Program-made: the position numbers and the translations under genes
Assembly: GCA_964434235.1 (NCBI GenBank)
Contig: CAYSUN010000017.1
Span: 1-21,956, forward strand
Length of the DNA stretch: 21,956 nt
Direction of reading: 5' to 3'
Source: JABMRF01 sp964434235
GTDB lineage: Bacteria > Patescibacteriota > Patescibacteriia > UBA11705 > JABHMO01
The notes under the pieces: generated by a model
Database searches by the model: none
Told to the model about the DNA's origin: nothing
What the model saw: only the letters and a program-made list of their open reading frames with translations
Shown here: piece by piece, positions 7,328 to 14,550 of the stretch
How positions within the stretch are numbered: the stretch's first letter is position 1
Layout: every line of letters begins with the position of its first letter

Positions 7328-9364
7328 TTAATTACTTTTTTTATAATAACGAAAATACCAATTCATAAATTCGTAAGCAACCGGAGCTGCAATAGCACTT
7401 CCTTCTCCTCCCTCATCAACCAAAACTGTTACAACTAGCTCAGCATTATTATATGGAGCAAAACTGGTAAACCAAGAATGTGGATTTTCATCAGTTCCCC
7501 ATTGTGCAGTTCCTGTTTTTCCAGCTGAAGTGACGGGTAATGAATTTAAAATTCGCGAACTGCCATTAGTAACTGATTGTCTCATGCCAGCTCGAATAAT
7601 ATCTATAGTTTTCCCTGCGACAAATTTTTCATTTAAGATTTCTGACTCAACAGTAATCATTTCCTTTTTTGACTGATCAAAATATCTATCAACTAATTGT
7701 GGTCTATATAAAGTTCCTCCATTAGCAAAGACAGCTGTAAAATTTGCAACTTGCAAAGGTGTAACTAAAACATCACCTTGGCCAATCGCCATGTGATAAG
7801 TATCTCCAATGTACCAAGGTTCATCTTTGGTTGCTACTTTCCAATCAGGATCTGGCAAAAAACCAGCTCTTTCATTTGGCAATTGAATATTTGTTTTCTG
7901 ACCAAGTCCAAACATCTCCCCATAACTTTTCATTTTCCACGGTCCGAGACCTTCAAAATCTCCATATCCACCACCAATAATGTAAAAAAAGGTGTTAACA
8001 GAATCAGCCAAAGCCTTGCGCACATTTGTAACTCCATGACCACCAGCTTTCCAGTCTGGAAAAAACCAAGATCCTATCCTTACTCCACCAGTACTTAAAA
8101 ATGAACTATTTTCATTAATAACTCCTTCTTCCAAAGCACCAGAAGCAATAACTGGTTTAATAGTTGAGCCAGATGGATATTCACCACTAATTACACGATT
8201 GAACAACGGTTTGTCTGGATCATTAAGCAAAGAAACAAATTTCTCATTACTTATGCCAAAAGAAAAATCATTATTGTTAAAACCTGGTAGACTAACAATC
8301 GCATAAACCTTGCCTGTTTGTGGATCCATAACTACAGCTGAAGCTCGTTTAGTTTTTAATTTCGCCAAATACTTTTCAAGAATTTCTTCCATCTTTGCTT
8401 GCATATTCAAGTCCAAAGCCAAAAATAAGTTATCACCCTTAACCATTTCATCTCGAGCAATAATTTTAATAGCTTTACCTGTTGAATCAACTTCAATTTG
8501 TTCTCTTCCGTATTTACCTCTTAATTGTTTTTCTAATATTGCTTCTATTCCCGTTTTACCAATATTATCATTTAGCAAATAACCTTGATCTTTTAGTGAG
8601 CCAAATTCTTCAGGACTTATTTTTCCTGGATAACCAAGCACATGCGACAAACTTTGGATTTGTAAACCTTGATAATTTGTAACATATTCTCTTTTTGGTG
8701 AAACTTCTATATTTATTCCTAAATAATTTGAACTTTGGATTCTCATTGCTAGCGCTTTTTCATAAGAAATTCCATCGACAACTAAAACTGGTTCAAAGTA
8801 TTCTTTGGCTGTAATTTTTGTAGCTAAAACTTTGTCTAGTGATTCTTGATAATCAAATTCTGTAATATTTTCCTTCAACCAATTCAAAGCCTTTTCTCTG
8901 TCCTCATCTAAATTTTGGACAAGATCATACATTGTAATATAAACTGCAAAACTTGGAATGTTTTTCACCAAAGGGATCTCATTAGTATCATAAATTATTC
9001 CTCGCGGTGATATTAAAGTCATAGTTCTCAAACGATTTTTTTCTGCCAAACCATAATAATATTCTCCTCTTACTACTTGCAGATAAAACGCTTCCAGCAA
9101 AAGTAAAAATAAAACGCTTAAAATCACCAAGAAAAACATAACTAAACGTCGGTTACTAAGAGCAATTCCTAAATAGTTTTTTCCTGTTCTCGCCAAGTCT
9201 TCCTCTTTATAATCAATAAATGTTTCTTCTACCCATTCAATTTTTTTTCGATATTTAATATTTTTATCTTCAATTCCCAGCCCACCGCCAAGAAACAAAA
9301 AACCATCTTCTGGCACTTCTGTTTCAGGTTTTGCTTCTCTTTTTTTGAAAATCCACCAGCGCAT
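7328..9364 (-). CDS. mrdA: Penicillin-binding protein 2 (elongasome transpeptidase)
   Basis: Class B PBP that cross-links peptidoglycan during side-wall elongation. The 678 residues hold a 70-residue charged cytoplasmic tail, one membrane helix (about 73-95), the dimerisation/pedestal domain (RGIIYD at 121-126; YPGKISPEEF) and the transpeptidase domain with all three active-site motifs: S400-T-I-K403 (SxxK, after GEYPSG), S455-V-N457 (SxN) and K616-T-G618 (KTG). The tail is longer than in E. coli PBP2, whose helix starts near residue 20. The start lies 23 nt after the mreD stop, at the end of the mreBCD operon; the expected rodA is not next to it (greA follows). No SD precedes the ATG. The helix and pedestal favour PBP2 over FtsI, and the mre neighbours support it. 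Confidence 0.93.
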   Translation of the reverse strand: MRWWIFKKREAKPETEVPEDGFLFLGGGLGIEDKNIKYRKKIEWVEETFIDYKEEDLARTGKNYLGIALSNRRLVMFFLVILSVLFLLLLEAFYLQVVRGEYYYGLAEKNRLRTMTLISPRGIIYDTNEIPLVKNIPSFAVYITMYDLVQNLDEDREKALNWLKENITEFDYQESLDKVLATKITAKEYFEPVLVVDGISYEKALAMRIQSSNYLGINIEVSPKREYVTNYQGLQIQSLSHVLGYPGKISPEEFGSLKDQGYLLNDNIGKTGIEAILEKQLRGKYGREQIEVDSTGKAIKIIARDEMVKGDNLFLALDLNMQAKMEEILEKYLAKLKTKRASAVVMDPQTGKVYAIVSLPGFNNNDFSFGISNEKFVSLLNDPDKPLFNRVISGEYPSGSTIKPVIASGALEEGVINENSSFLSTGGVRIGSWFFPDWKAGGHGVTNVRKALADSVNTFFYIIGGGYGDFEGLGPWKMKSYGEMFGLGQKTNIQLPNERAGFLPDPDWKVATKDEPWYIGDTYHMAIGQGDVLVTPLQVANFTAVFANGGTLYRPQLVDRYFDQSKKEMITVESEILNEKFVAGKTIDIIRAGMRQSVTNGSSRILNSLPVTSAGKTGTAQWGTDENPHSWFTSFAPYNNAELVVTVLVDEGGEGSAIAAPVAYEFMNWYFRYYKKSN

Positions 9365-9387
9365 AATTCTAATTAATTACGATTAAA

Positions 9388-9927
9388 CTAATTTTTTGTT
9401 GTATCAATAAATACAGCTTTAAACCTTCGACTAAACATATTAAAAATAATATAAAAAATAAAAGCCAACAACAAACTGAATAAAACTTGCCAAAGCGCCC
9501 GATCCAAACTACTAATTGAAATTTGCTTAATCAAAAGCTTATCTTTAGTTCGAATAAAATACAAAACAATTGTATATAAATAAATATTAAAATTATAAAT
9601 AACCGTGGCTGCCAAAGTTAATCCCAAAATAGAATACATAGATTTATTAGTAATCAGATGCTGATAAATTTTATAGACCAAATACATTGTTATTAATAAA
9701 CAAATAGTCAAAGCTCCGAATGGTAAAGCTGAATAAATATCCAAAACAACTCCAAAAATGAAAGAATAAATTACACCAACATAAAACTTATTTAACATGG
9801 CTATAAAAATTAAAACCACCAATAATAGATTGATAGCTTTTAATTGCCCTGGCAAAACTGGAATAAAGGAAACTTGAAAACCAGTTACGAGCAACACGAG
9901 AATAAATTGTTTTAAAATTTTAATCAT
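9388..9927 (-). CDS. mreD: Rod shape-determining membrane protein MreD
   Basis: Integral membrane component of the Rod complex, which links MreB filaments to the periplasmic wall synthases. Its 179 residues are almost entirely hydrophobic, with about five membrane helices, including LVLLVTGFQVSF near the N-terminus and the family-typical LDIYSALPFGALTICLLITMYLVYKI in the middle. The ATG overlaps the end of mreC by 8 nt (ATGATTAA), indicating translational coupling; there is no SD. MreD sequences are poorly conserved, so the call rests on size, topology, the LDIYSALPFG segment and its position between mreC and mrdA. Confidence 0.9.
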   Translation of the reverse strand: MIKILKQFILVLLVTGFQVSFIPVLPGQLKAINLLLVVLIFIAMLNKFYVGVIYSFIFGVVLDIYSALPFGALTICLLITMYLVYKIYQHLITNKSMYSILGLTLAATVIYNFNIYLYTIVLYFIRTKDKLLIKQISISSLDRALWQVLFSLLLAFIFYIIFNMFSRRFKAVFIDTTKN

Positions 9928-10738
9928 CTTGACTTTTAGGCATTAAAACATTAACCATATGAATTTTATTAAAGTCAACCATTGATTCCACCGTCGCCTC
10001 TTGAAACAATTCCTCAGGTTCATTAAAAATACTTTTAATTTGACCGATTACAATATTTGCTGGGATATTTTTTTCCAGCCCAGAAGTTACAACTACATCA
10101 CCCTCTTTTATCATTTCAGTTTGAGGAATTAGTCGAATTTTTATTCCTAAACCAAATTCACCCTCAACAATTCCAATAGTTTTTGAACCATTTTGTATCC
10201 TCGATGCAACTTTGGACAAATCATCATTGATCAGCAAAACTACTGAGCTATTTTTCAAAACTTTATCAACTTTTCCAATCATCATATTTTGTTCAGCAAT
10301 AACAGCTTGTCCCACTTCAACTCCACGCTTGCTTCCAACATTGATAATTATCGCATTTTGAGTATTATCAGAATTGCGTCCGACAACTTCTGCAACTTGA
10401 AAAGAAAAATCATTACTTTGAGTATACTCCAACTGCTCACGTAAAAAAACATTTTCTTCTTGTTCAACCAAAAACTGACTTTTTTCATTAATAAGAATCG
10501 CTAACTGATCTTTTAAGTCTTTATTTTCTTTTATTAATTCTTGTTTTTCTTTTAAATTTAAATATACATTACCAACCCAACTGGAACTTTTATAAATTGT
10601 GGAATAAATCGGGGCACTAGCTCGGACAAACAAATTCTCTATTGGTTTAAGCAATCCTGTGTAATGCAAAAAAAGCAGTAGAAAAACTACTACCGATGCT
10701 ACAACTATCATTTTTGATGACTTGCGATAAAATATCAT
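9920..10738 (-). CDS. mreC: Rod shape-determining protein MreC
   Basis: Bitopic protein of the Rod complex that activates PBP2 from the outer face of the membrane. The 272 residues show a membrane helix at about 9-28, a coiled coil at about 60-105 (KEKQELIKENKDLKDQLAIL) and a C-terminal double beta-barrel with the family signatures GRNSDNTQNAIIINVGSKRGVEVGQAV and VVVTSGLEKNIPANIVIGQI. Full length. It starts 12 nt after the mreB stop and overlaps mreD by 8 nt, so mreB, mreC and mreD are tightly coupled. No SD is visible. Confidence 0.95.
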   Translation of the reverse strand: MIFYRKSSKMIVVASVVVFLLLFLHYTGLLKPIENLFVRASAPIYSTIYKSSSWVGNVYLNLKEKQELIKENKDLKDQLAILINEKSQFLVEQEENVFLREQLEYTQSNDFSFQVAEVVGRNSDNTQNAIIINVGSKRGVEVGQAVIAEQNMMIGKVDKVLKNSSVVLLINDDLSKVASRIQNGSKTIGIVEGEFGLGIKIRLIPQTEMIKEGDVVVTSGLEKNIPANIVIGQIKSIFNEPEELFQEATVESMVDFNKIHMVNVLMPKSQDD

Positions 10739-10750
10739 AATTTAAAAACT

Positions 10751-11806
10751 TTATCTGACAACTTTCTCCTCATTGGCTGAAGGCAGTAAAACATGTTCCA
10801 AAAGTTTTTCATCATCAAGCAATAAATTAATTCCTCGAATAGTACAAGTAGTTGGGTCATCAGAAACACGAACTGGGATTTCAGTTTCTTTGCTAATTGT
10901 TTTATCAATACCTTTAAGCAAAGCACCACCACCACACAAAACAATTCCTCTTTCATAAATATCCGCTACTAATTCTGGCGGAGTTACTTCTAAAACACTT
11001 TTTATAGCATCAACAATTTGGTGAACTGATGAAGCTAAAGCCTCTCTAACTTGATAATCATTAATAATAATTTCACGTGGCAAACCAGAAATCAAATCAC
11101 GGCCACGCATTTCAATCGTCGCTGATTCTCCTTGTTCAAAAGATGAACCAATTTTCTTTTTTATTTCTTCAGCAATTTTTTCACCAATTAAAAGATTAAA
11201 ATGATCTCTAGCGTAGACAATAATATTCTTATTCATATCCTCACCAGCTAATTTCAAAGATTTCCAAATAACCACACCATGCAAAGAGATTACTGCAATT
11301 TCCGTTTTTCCACCACCTAAATTTATAAGCATACTGCCAGAAGCATCATGAACTGGTAATCTTGCGCCAATCGCGGCGGCCATTATCTCTTCAACTAAAT
11401 AAACTTTACCAGCGCCAGCGCCCAAAGCTGCATCTTCCACCGCTTTTTTCTCTACTTCAGTAACATCCAGCGGAATGCCAATAATTACACTTGGTCTAGC
11501 CGTAAAATTAAAATTTTCTTGAAAAATTTTATCAAAAAAATACTTTAACATTTTTTCCGTAACTTCAAAATCAGAAATTACTCCGCGAAGTAAAGGGTAT
11601 GATAAAGTAATATAAGCTGGATTTTTGCCAATCATTTTTCGAGCATCCTCCCCCACTGCAATAATTTGATCCAATCGATTATTAACTGCTACCACTGATG
11701 GTTCACGAATAATAATTCCTTTGTCTTGTAAACAAATAACTGTATTGGCAGTTCCAAGATCAATACCTATTTTTTTTGAAAATCTATTAAAAAATTGTCG
11801 CAACAT
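10751..11806 (-). CDS. mreB: Actin-like rod shape protein MreB
   Basis: Membrane-associated actin homologue that orients the elongation machinery. At 351 residues it is slightly longer than usual. The phosphate-binding loop IGIDLGTANT (13-22) and the partner segment VYLVEEIMAAAIGARLPV, INLGGGKTEIAVIS and the adenosine-binding GIVLCGGGALLKGID are all present. The N-terminus (MLRQFFNRFSKKIG) is amphipathic and could be the membrane anchor. It begins 2 nt after the proS stop codon, so it shares the proS transcript and depends on translational coupling; there is no SD. It is the only mreB paralogue in this window. Confidence 0.97.
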   Translation of the reverse strand: MLRQFFNRFSKKIGIDLGTANTVICLQDKGIIIREPSVVAVNNRLDQIIAVGEDARKMIGKNPAYITLSYPLLRGVISDFEVTEKMLKYFFDKIFQENFNFTARPSVIIGIPLDVTEVEKKAVEDAALGAGAGKVYLVEEIMAAAIGARLPVHDASGSMLINLGGGKTEIAVISLHGVVIWKSLKLAGEDMNKNIIVYARDHFNLLIGEKIAEEIKKKIGSSFEQGESATIEMRGRDLISGLPREIIINDYQVREALASSVHQIVDAIKSVLEVTPPELVADIYERGIVLCGGGALLKGIDKTISKETEIPVRVSDDPTTCTIRGINLLLDDEKLLEHVLLPSANEEKVVR

Positions 11807-11808
11807 AA

Positions 11809-13050
11809 TTATTTTAATTTCTCAATCACCTCGCTAATTTTAATTAATTCAGTTTTGTCTTCGTTCCTTTTCTTGTATTCAACACTATCTTGTTCTAATG
11901 TTTTTCCACTAACCAATATTCTATAAGGAATACCGATTAAATCACTATCATTTAATTTAACCCCAGCTGATTCGTCTCGATCGTCAAATAGAACTTCAAC
12001 ACCAGCTTCAGTTAACTCTTGATACAATTTTTCGGCTGTAGATTTAATTTTATCGTCTTTCCCTAGGAAAAGCAAATGGACCTTAAAAGGAGCAATTGCC
12101 TCTGGCCAAACAATACCTTTATCATCATGATGAATTTCCACGACTGTACCTAAAACTCGTGATGGACCAATTCCATAACAACCCATCATAACTTCTTTTT
12201 GCGTTCCATCTTCATCTGTATACTTAAAATCAAAAGCACTGGAATATTTGTTTTTTAATGGAAATATATTACCCACTTCAATGGCTTTGGCTTCTCTAAT
12301 TTCACCTCCACACTTTGGACATTTGTCACCAACTTTTAATTCACAGATTTCATTATTTTGAGCAAAATCACAAAGTTCACAATAAAAAACTGTGTCTTCA
12401 CCAAATTCTGTAAAAACTTGAAATTCATGTGAATATTTAGAAAAATCACCACCTGAAGCTTCAACAATTTTTGCTGGTAAACCACAACGTTTAAAAAACT
12501 TCAAATATGCAACCTTGGCTTTTTCATAATACTCATTAAGATCTTTTTCATCTCGATGAAAACTATATAAATCTTTCATACTAAACTCAAGACCACGGAG
12601 CAAACCAGATTTGGCTCTTGGTTCATTACGAAATTTATCTTGGATTTGATAAACCATAACTGGTAAATCTTTGTATGATTTTACAAACTTTTGAACTAAA
12701 GGAGTTACTATTTCTTCATGTGTCCAGCCTAAACCAAAGTCTTTTTCACTTCTACCTTTGAATTGAAACATAACCTCAGGTCCTGGTTCTGTCCAGCGTC
12801 CAGTTTTTTGCCAATTTTCTTTTGGTGTCAAAGCTGGCATTAAAATTTCTTGTCCATCAATAGCATCCATTTCCTGTCTAACTATATTTTTAATTTTATC
12901 CAAAACTTTTAGACCTAAAGGTAAATATGAATAAGCTCCGGCCATTAGTTTGTCGACAAAACCAGCCTTGATCAATAAACCAGCATTGATACTGACTTCA
13001 TCCTTTGGTGCATCTTTAATTGTTTTTGTAAATAATTTTGATTGTCGCAT
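11809..13050 (-). CDS. proS: Prolyl-tRNA synthetase lacking the INS editing domain
   Basis: Class II enzyme charging tRNA-Pro. Visible elements: the TxE loop T110-H-E112, motif 2 (FRNEPRAKSGLLRGLEFSMKD, 140-160; cut short here), motif 3 GCYGIGPSRVLGTVVE (290-305) and a C-terminal anticodon-binding domain (about 322-413). Bacterial-type ProRS is normally about 570 residues because a roughly 180-residue INS domain, which deacylates Ala-tRNA-Pro, sits between motifs 2 and 3. Here that interval holds only about 35 residues with C224-x2-C227 and C244-x2-C247, a likely zinc knuckle. The reading frame is clean on both sides, so this is a natural compact form rather than a deletion artefact. No trans-editing YbaK/ProX homologue lies in the window. 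No SD. First gene of the proS-mreBCD-mrdA operon. Confidence 0.93.
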   Translation of the reverse strand: MRQSKLFTKTIKDAPKDEVSINAGLLIKAGFVDKLMAGAYSYLPLGLKVLDKIKNIVRQEMDAIDGQEILMPALTPKENWQKTGRWTEPGPEVMFQFKGRSEKDFGLGWTHEEIVTPLVQKFVKSYKDLPVMVYQIQDKFRNEPRAKSGLLRGLEFSMKDLYSFHRDEKDLNEYYEKAKVAYLKFFKRCGLPAKIVEASGGDFSKYSHEFQVFTEFGEDTVFYCELCDFAQNNEICELKVGDKCPKCGGEIREAKAIEVGNIFPLKNKYSSAFDFKYTDEDGTQKEVMMGCYGIGPSRVLGTVVEIHHDDKGIVWPEAIAPFKVHLLFLGKDDKIKSTAEKLYQELTEAGVEVLFDDRDESAGVKLNDSDLIGIPYRILVSGKTLEQDSVEYKKRNEDKTELIKISEVIEKLK

Positions 13051-13067
13051 AATTTAAATGAGTAAAC

Positions 13068-13104
13068 AAGTATTAAGTGTTAAGCCTGCCTACCGGTAGG
13101 CAGG
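13068..13104. repeat. Composite repeat element, copy 1
   Basis: AAGTATTAAGTGTTAAG (13068-13084) is followed directly by a perfect 20-bp palindrome, CCTGCCTACC and its complement GGTAGGCAGG (13085-13104), then TG. The same arrangement occurs on the opposite strand at 18621-18661, so it is a dispersed element. Confidence 0.7.
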
Positions 13105-13207
13105 TGTCAAGTGAATAAATATTAAATGTTAAACGTTAAACGATAAATAAAAAAAGTTAAAAGTATTAAGTAAATCTATAATATTCGTAATCCGTAAATT
13201 CGTAACC

Positions 13208-13233
13208 AATTCGTAATTTGTAATTTCGTAATT
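13208..13233 (+). repeat. 26-bp direct repeat, copy 1
   Basis: This segment begins AATTCGTAATTTG and ends TTTCGTAATT; it is identical over 26 bp to 13675-13700. It is AT-rich and internally quasi-periodic (CGTAAT/TGTAAT units), inside a longer tract of the same units. Confidence 0.7.
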
Positions 13234-13296
13234 TGTAATCTTTAAATACTAAACTCCATCCAAATTCCACATTAATTAATGCGAGATTTGGGCAGA

Positions 13297-13316
13297 GCCC
13301 CGATGAACATCGGGGC
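13297..13316. repeat. GCCCCGATG hairpin
   Basis: GCCCCGATG (13297-13305) and CATCGGGGC (13308-13316) are perfect complements separated by AA, a GC-rich 9-bp stem in AT-rich surroundings. There is no T-run on either side, so it is not a standard terminator; it looks like a dispersed palindromic element. Confidence 0.6.
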
Positions 13317-13372
13317 GTGCTAGATATGCGTCGTATTAAAAAGAAAATTCCTTTGTGTTTTATTTTGACAAT

Positions 13373-13627
13373 CTATTCTGCTTCTTCTTCAATCAGTTTT
13401 AGAAATTTCTCAAAGTCTTCTTTTCCCCATCCAGGATAAAATTGTTCTCTAACTTCTTGTTCTCCTTTTCCTTCAATATACTCTTGCACTTCTTTAATCA
13501 TATATCTTCCTCCTCCTTTTTGATCATTTTCAGCTCTTTTATAAAGATCAATTTTATCTAAAATATCATAGTGAGTTGGTCTTGTTGATTTTTCAGACTG
13601 ACCAATGCCTTGTTTTGGTGTTTCCAT
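13373..13627 (-). CDS. Hypothetical protein, 84 residues
   Basis: I do not recognise this gene. It is a soluble, charged, helical protein: HYDILDKIDLYKRAEND, a Gly-rich QKGGGRYM turn (about 36-43), then helices IKEVQEYIEG and REQFYPGWGKEDFEKFLKLIEEEAE. No membrane segment. The ATG at 13627 has no SD. The internal ATG at 13499-13501 (Met43) follows AAAGGAGGAGGAAG, a strong SD-like stretch, so a 42-residue protein starting MIKEVQEY is an alternative, or both may be made. I keep the long form because residues before Met43 look like ordinary coding sequence, but the G-rich SD could simply be the codons for KGGGR. The gene lies between two copies of a 26-bp direct repeat. Confidence 0.5.
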   Translation of the reverse strand: METPKQGIGQSEKSTRPTHYDILDKIDLYKRAENDQKGGGRYMIKEVQEYIEGKGEQEVREQFYPGWGKEDFEKFLKLIEEEAE

Positions 13628-13674
13628 AGTTTTTTTTAGTTTAATTATAATTTGTAATTCGTAGATTAGTAGCT

Positions 13675-13700
13675 AATTCGTAATTTGTAATTTCGTAATT
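13675..13700 (+). repeat. 26-bp direct repeat, copy 2
   Basis: Identical over 26 bp to 13208-13233 and in the same orientation, inside a tract of CGTAAT/TGTAAT units that runs from about 13650 to 13756. Together the two copies bracket the 84-residue gene. Confidence 0.7.
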
Positions 13701-13766
13701 CTTAATTCATTATTCATTTTCATTCGTAATACTCGTAACCATTTGTAATTTGTTTTTGCCCCCCCC

Positions 13767-14147
13767 CTAGCGCTTCTTATACGAAATAAAAAACAACTCA
13801 ATAAACCCAGTAAAAATAACCACAATCATGAGCAACCACCAAGTCAAATATCTTTGGGATTGTAATAACAAAGCAACTAAGGCAATAAAAGTAAAAAGCA
13901 AAGCTTGGCGAAAAGCCAAATTCAATGATTTATGCGGAACTTCGTCTTTTTTGAAAAATTTTACTCTAACCAAAAAACCAATCAACATAAATGTACCCAA
14001 AGACGCCAAAGCAAAACTTAAATAAAAAAACAGTAATCCCAACCAACCTGACTCAAATGGATTGATTAAAACCAAAACCGCAATCCAAGTCAACCAACAT
14101 ATTGTTGTACAAATTGATAAAATTACTGAATATTTACTGATTGTCAT
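13767..14147 (-). CDS. Four-helix membrane protein
   Basis: From the ATG chosen here, 126 residues with about four membrane helices (near 8-30, 35-58, 80-100 and 102-120). The loop between helices 2 and 3 is basic (RVKFFKKDEVPHKS), placing it in the cytoplasm by the positive-inside rule. The C-terminal half, FRQALLFTFIALVALLLQSQ then YLTWW and a helix ending FIELFF, resembles a small membrane family I associate with Patescibacteria; function unknown. An in-frame TTG at 14169-14171 would add eight residues, but no SD supports it, and TATATT lies 8 nt before the ATG. The stop codon is followed by a run of nine G (minus strand). It follows the DciA-like gene by 58 nt. Confidence 0.65.
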   Translation of the reverse strand: MTISKYSVILSICTTICWLTWIAVLVLINPFESGWLGLLFFYLSFALASLGTFMLIGFLVRVKFFKKDEVPHKSLNLAFRQALLFTFIALVALLLQSQRYLTWWLLMIVVIFTGFIELFFISYKKR

Positions 14148-14205
14148 ATGAAATAAATATAGCCATCTCAAAATTAAGGAGGCTGTTAACTATTTAATTT
14201 TACCA

Positions 14206-14520
14206 TTAATATACTGGTCTTTCAATAGAAGTTTGAACAATATTAACCCGTTTAACAGTATTCTGCCCAAACTTTGTATTTATTTGACTTATTATATCAT
14301 TTTTCTTGAAATTTAGCTCTTGAGCAATAATAGAATTCTTAGCTTCCAGTTTTAGAATCTGTTTTTTCAGTGAAACAGCCCTAGCCAGTTCCCTACCTTT
14401 TTTTCCCCATAAATTCTGAATAACCACGCCCACAAACTCCACAACCAAACCAGACTGGATCTGTCCAGCCAGCGAACCTTTGACCATCCGTGTACTAAAT
14501 ATTTTTGAAAGACTGTCCAT
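14206..14520 (-). CDS. DciA-like (DUF721) protein
   Basis: 104 residues from the ATG chosen. DUF721/DciA proteins load or recruit the replicative helicase DnaB in bacteria without DnaC/DnaI. Visible family features are a short first helix (SLSKIFSTRM), GLVVEFVGVVIQNLWGKKG, then KKQILKLEAKNSIIAQELNFKKNDIISQIN, matching the usual pattern of a VxVxS-AWAQELRFLK core followed by helix ILxxIN, and a final TVKRVNIV strand. The Trp of the usual AWA motif is replaced (NSIIAQEL). An alternative TTG start at 14539-14541 adds seven residues. There is no SD. It starts 30 nt after the helicase-nuclease gene, probably in the same operon, which fits a DNA-metabolism role. Confidence 0.7.
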   Translation of the reverse strand: MDSLSKIFSTRMVKGSLAGQIQSGLVVEFVGVVIQNLWGKKGRELARAVSLKKQILKLEAKNSIIAQELNFKKNDIISQINTKFGQNTVKRVNIVQTSIERPVY

Positions 14521-14550
14521 ACAAATTAAAGCAAATAACAATAAATAATT

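Larger units (their letters stand above)
13051..13372. other. Repeat-rich intergenic region before proS
   Basis: 322 bp without a convincing gene. It holds the AAGTATTAAGTGTTAAG plus palindrome element (13068-13104), a TTAAA-rich tract (13117-13170), a CGTAAT/TGTAAT tract (about 13184-13240) and a GCCCCGATG hairpin (13297-13316). No tRNA or long ORF is visible. The proS promoter should lie at its left-hand, AT-rich side on the minus strand, but I cannot identify it. Confidence 0.6.

Noticed and set aside
10735..10956. Minus-strand open frame of 73 codons overlapping mreB in another frame
   Set aside because: It lies inside conserved MreB coding sequence and encodes no recognisable domain; it is a frame shadow.
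13184..13756. Possible CRISPR array from repeated CGTAAT/TGTAAT units
   Set aside because: Units are irregular, 6-13 nt apart, with no spacers of constant length and no cas genes nearby; this is low-complexity repeat DNA.
14176..14182. AAGGAGG on the plus strand as the SD of a plus-strand gene
   Set aside because: No start codon with an open frame follows at a suitable distance; the match is incidental.
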